Shown here in pieces: positions 36,741 through 38,961 of a stretch of DNA of 38,961 nucleotides. Under the pieces are notes generated by a model. The model did no database searches and was not told the DNA's origin. It saw nothing but the letters and a program-made list of their open reading frames with translations. The stretch comes from Rhizobacter sp. (GTDB lineage Bacteria > Pseudomonadota > Gammaproteobacteria > Burkholderiales > Burkholderiaceae_C): contig JAMLIM010000034.1 in the NCBI GenBank assembly GCA_023954175.1, positions 1 to 38,961 of the forward strand, given 5' to 3'. The translations under genes were made by a program, and so were the position numbers. Positions within the stretch are counted from its first letter, which is position 1. The number at the start of each line of letters is the position of its first letter.

Positions 36741-36992
36741 CGCGCAAGCGTAGCGCAGTGGCACTTGGGCATTTGGGCATCAGCTTTGGGCGACGCGCCG
36801 AACGAGCGTGCCGAACCCCCGCGCGGGCAGGCGCCTGGGTTCTGTCGCGACAGGTGCCGCTTCGCAATGCCGGCCGATGACGTTCGACCGCTTCGAGGCG
36901 ACTCGTTTCGCCGATCGGCATGGCGTACATTTTTGCGATCCCGTTCGGCACCCGACCCGCTTGCGGGCAATACAAGATCAAGCCCTCCCTGA
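36741..36992. other. Divergent promoter region between the AlaX and SelD genes
   Basis: About 250 bases with no gene. I see no tRNA or hairpin of note. A short repeat TTGGGCAT/TTTGGGC occurs near 36766–36790. A TGA codon lies immediately before the SelD ATG (36990–36992), so the SelD start cannot be further upstream. No clear promoter hexamers were found. Confidence 0.5.
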
Positions 36993-38961
36993 ATGCAAGC
37001 ATCAGACCAGCCGACCCTGCGCGACATCGTCCTCGTCGGCGGCGGCCACAGCCACGTCGGCGTGTTGCGCCGCTTCGCGATGCATCCGCAGCCCGGGGTG
37101 CGGCTGAACCTGATCTGCAGTGACAGCCACACGCCGTATTCCGGCATGCTGCCGGGCTACATCGCCGGCCACTACGGTTACGACGAGGTGCATATCGACC
37201 TCGATCGGCTGTGTGTCTTTGCCGGCGCGCGCATGTTCCGCGCCGAGGCGATCGGCATCGACCGCGCGGCGCAGCGCGTAGTGTGCCGCGGCCGCCCGCC
37301 TATCGCCTACGACCTGCTGTCGATCAACATCGGCTCGACGCCGCAGATGCAGCAGGTGGCCGGCGCGGAAAAGTACGCGGTGCCGGTCAAGCCGATCCGG
37401 CAGTTCAATCAGCGCTGGCTGGCGCTGCTGGAGCGGGTGCGGCGCCACCCGGGGCGCACCACCATCGCGGTCGTCGGCGCCGGCGCCGGCGGCGTCGAAC
37501 TGACACTCGCGATGCAGTACCGCTTGCGCAACGAGCTGCGGGCGCTCGGTCGCGACCCGGACGAACTCGCGTTCCACCTGTTCACCGTCGGCGCCGACAT
37601 CCTGCCGACGCACAACCCCGGCGTCCGGCAACGCTTCACGCGCGTGCTGACCGATCGCGGCGTCACGCTGCATCGCGACGCCGAGGTGACACAGGTGTCA
37701 TCCGGCCGCCTGACCAGCGCCGACGGCCGGACCTGGCCCGCCGACGAAGTGGTGTGGGTGACGCAGGCGGGTGGTGCGCCGTGGTTGCGCGAGACGGGCC
37801 TGGCGCTCGACGCCGACGGTTTCATCGAGGTCAACGATCAGCTGCAGTCGGTGACCGATCCGCGCGTTTTCGCCGCCGGCGACATCGCGGCAATCGTCGG
37901 CCGGCCGCTGGAGAAGGCCGGCGTGTTCGCAGTGCGCATGGGCCGGCCGCTGGCCGACAACCTGCGCCGCAGCGTGCTCGGCCAGCCGTTGCACGCCTAC
38001 CGGCCCCAGCGCCGCTGGCTGGCGCTGATCAGCACCGGCGACACCCACGCCGTCGCGTCGCGAGGCGCGATCGGCTTCGAGGGCGACTGGGTCTGGCGCT
38101 GGAAGGACTGGATCGACCGCCGCTTCATGCGCCGCTTCAGCGAGTTCCAGGCGATGGATGCGCAGCAGGCAGACAGGCCGGCCAGCGGACCGCAGTTGCC
38201 GCTGACGGCGGAAGAATCACAGCAGGCGATCTCGGCGATCGCGATGCGCTGCGGCGGCTGCGGCGCGAAGGTCGGCGCCACGGTGTTGTCGCGCGCGCTC
38301 GGCGCGCTGCAGCCGGTGGCGCGCGACGACGTGCTGATCGGCCTGCATGCGCCCGACGATGCCGCCGTCGTGCGCGTGCCGCCCGGCATGGCGATGGTGC
38401 ACACGGTGGACTTCTTTCGCGCCTTCATCGACGACCCCTATGTGTTCGGCAAGGTCGCCGCGAACCACGCGCTCGGCGACATCTTCGCGATGGGCGCCGA
38501 GGCCCAGACGGCGACCGCCGTGGCGACCGTGCCGCCCGGCCTCGAAGCCAAGGTCGAGGACCTGCTGCTGCAGATGATGACCGGCGCGGTCGAGGTGCTG
38601 AACGACGCGAACTGCGCGCTCGTCGGCGGCCATACCGGCGAAGGCCGCGAGCTGGCGCTGGGCTTTGCGGTCAACGGCCTGATCGACGAAACGATGGCGA
38701 GCGTGATGCGCAAGGGCGGCATGCGCGCGGGCGACGTATTGCTGCTGACCAAGCCGATCGGCACCGGCACCTTGTTCGCGGCGCGCGACCAGTTGCGCGC
38801 CAAGGGCCGCTGGATCGAAGCGGCGCTGCAGTCGATGATGCTGTCGAACCAGCGCGGCGCGGCGATCCTGACCCGGCACCGGGCCACGGCGTGTACCGAC
38901 CTGACCGGCTTCGGCCTGCTCGGCCATCTGGTGGAGATGACGCGGCCGTCGGGTGTCGATG
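36993..38961 (+). CDS. selD: FAD/NADH-dehydrogenase-like domain fused to selenide, water dikinase (SelD), partial
   Basis: The N-terminal ~380 residues form an FAD/NAD-binding oxidoreductase of the NDH-2 type: FAD motif VGGGHSHVGVL (15–25), a second nucleotide motif VVGAGAGGVELTLAM, and DPRVFAAGDIAAI. The SelD part starts near residue 418: Cys423 and Lys426 in CGGCGAKVG match the catalytic Cys and Lys of SelD, followed by DDAAVVRVPPGMAMVHTVDFFRAFIDDPYVFG and GGHTGEGRELALGFAVNG. SelD makes selenophosphate for selenocysteine or selenouridine. The catalytic position is a Cys codon (TGC), not UGA. The start ATG 36993 is fixed by the stop just before it. The last ~100 residues lie outside the window. 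Such fusions are known in marine and cyanobacterial lineages. Confidence 0.93.
   Translation, partial: MQASDQPTLRDIVLVGGGHSHVGVLRRFAMHPQPGVRLNLICSDSHTPYSGMLPGYIAGHYGYDEVHIDLDRLCVFAGARMFRAEAIGIDRAAQRVVCRGRPPIAYDLLSINIGSTPQMQQVAGAEKYAVPVKPIRQFNQRWLALLERVRRHPGRTTIAVVGAGAGGVELTLAMQYRLRNELRALGRDPDELAFHLFTVGADILPTHNPGVRQRFTRVLTDRGVTLHRDAEVTQVSSGRLTSADGRTWPADEVVWVTQAGGAPWLRETGLALDADGFIEVNDQLQSVTDPRVFAAGDIAAIVGRPLEKAGVFAVRMGRPLADNLRRSVLGQPLHAYRPQRRWLALISTGDTHAVASRGAIGFEGDWVWRWKDWIDRRFMRRFSEFQAMDAQQADRPASGPQLPLTAEESQQAISAIAMRCGGCGAKVGATVLSRALGALQPVARDDVLIGLHAPDDAAVVRVPPGMAMVHTVDFFRAFIDDPYVFGKVAANHALGDIFAMGAEAQTATAVATVPPGLEAKVEDLLLQMMTGAVEVLNDANCALVGGHTGEGRELALGFAVNGLIDETMASVMRKGGMRAGDVLLLTKPIGTGTLFAARDQLRAKGRWIEAALQSMMLSNQRGAAILTRHRATACTDLTGFGLLGHLVEMTRPSGVD

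Noticed and set aside
35814-36992. A 392-codon plus-strand frame across the gap and AlaX gene
   Set aside because: It is antisense to the AlaX gene, whose zinc motifs are intact on the minus strand, and its own residues show no known pattern.
38259-38270. Possible selenocysteine (UGA) in SelD
   Set aside because: The catalytic position aligning with E. coli Cys17 is TGC, and there is no in-frame TGA in the domain.

Overview
The window is GC-rich chromosomal DNA from a Gram-negative bacterium, most likely a betaproteobacterium of the order Burkholderiales. Three things point there: strong GC bias at third codon positions (it creates many long false antisense frames), the gene order sodB–xseA–exbB–exbD–lpxK–trm112-like–kdsB–adk, and the methyltransferase–rnhA pair divergent from mltD. 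Lipid A and Kdo genes, lipoprotein signals and a TonB receptor confirm an outer membrane. No rRNA, tRNA, CRISPR array or intact insertion sequence was seen.

Layout. 1–1948 (minus): acryloyl-CoA reductase acuI followed by the 5' part of propionyl-CoA synthetase prpE. 2112–3467 (plus): a secreted caspase-fold protein. 3565–7451 (plus): a tightly packed molybdenum-cofactor operon (moaA, small membrane protein, mobA, GNAT acetyltransferase, moeA). 7489–8753 (minus): rnhA and a SAM methyltransferase, divergent from mltD (8997–10643). 10695–12702 (minus): sodB and xseA. 13058–17846 (plus): exbB, exbD, lpxK, a Trm112-like gene, kdsB, adk and a short-chain dehydrogenase. 17949–19805 (plus): a gamma-glutamyltransferase lipoprotein.

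19818–26401 (minus) is a complete TonB energy-transduction locus: an 892-residue TonB-dependent receptor, then TonB, ExbB, two different ExbD proteins and a periplasmic repeat protein. Next, also on minus, is a Yej/Dpp-type peptide ABC transporter (binding lipoprotein, two permeases, fused double ATPase; 26844–33488). Together they could bring peptides or other scarce nutrients across the outer and then the inner membrane, but the shared substrate is inference. 33635–35394 (minus) holds ldcA (murein-peptide recycling), tadA and a small membrane-anchored protein. 35395–36020 has no intact gene but carries what looks like a decayed relaxase fragment and a REP-like motif. 36021–36740 (minus) is an AlaX-type alanyl-tRNA editing protein. 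The window ends inside a plus-strand fusion of an FAD/NADH-dehydrogenase-like domain with selenophosphate synthetase (SelD).

Most of the window is ordinary core genome. The points I consider most worth following are the secreted caspase-like protein with an NTF2-like tail, the self-contained ExbB–ExbD–ExbD–TonB–receptor locus, the peptide-binding protein anchored at both ends, the 14-bp triplication that broke a stop/start overlap before tadA, the relaxase remnant, the REP-like repeats, and the SelD fusion. I did not find an unmistakably new multi-gene system.
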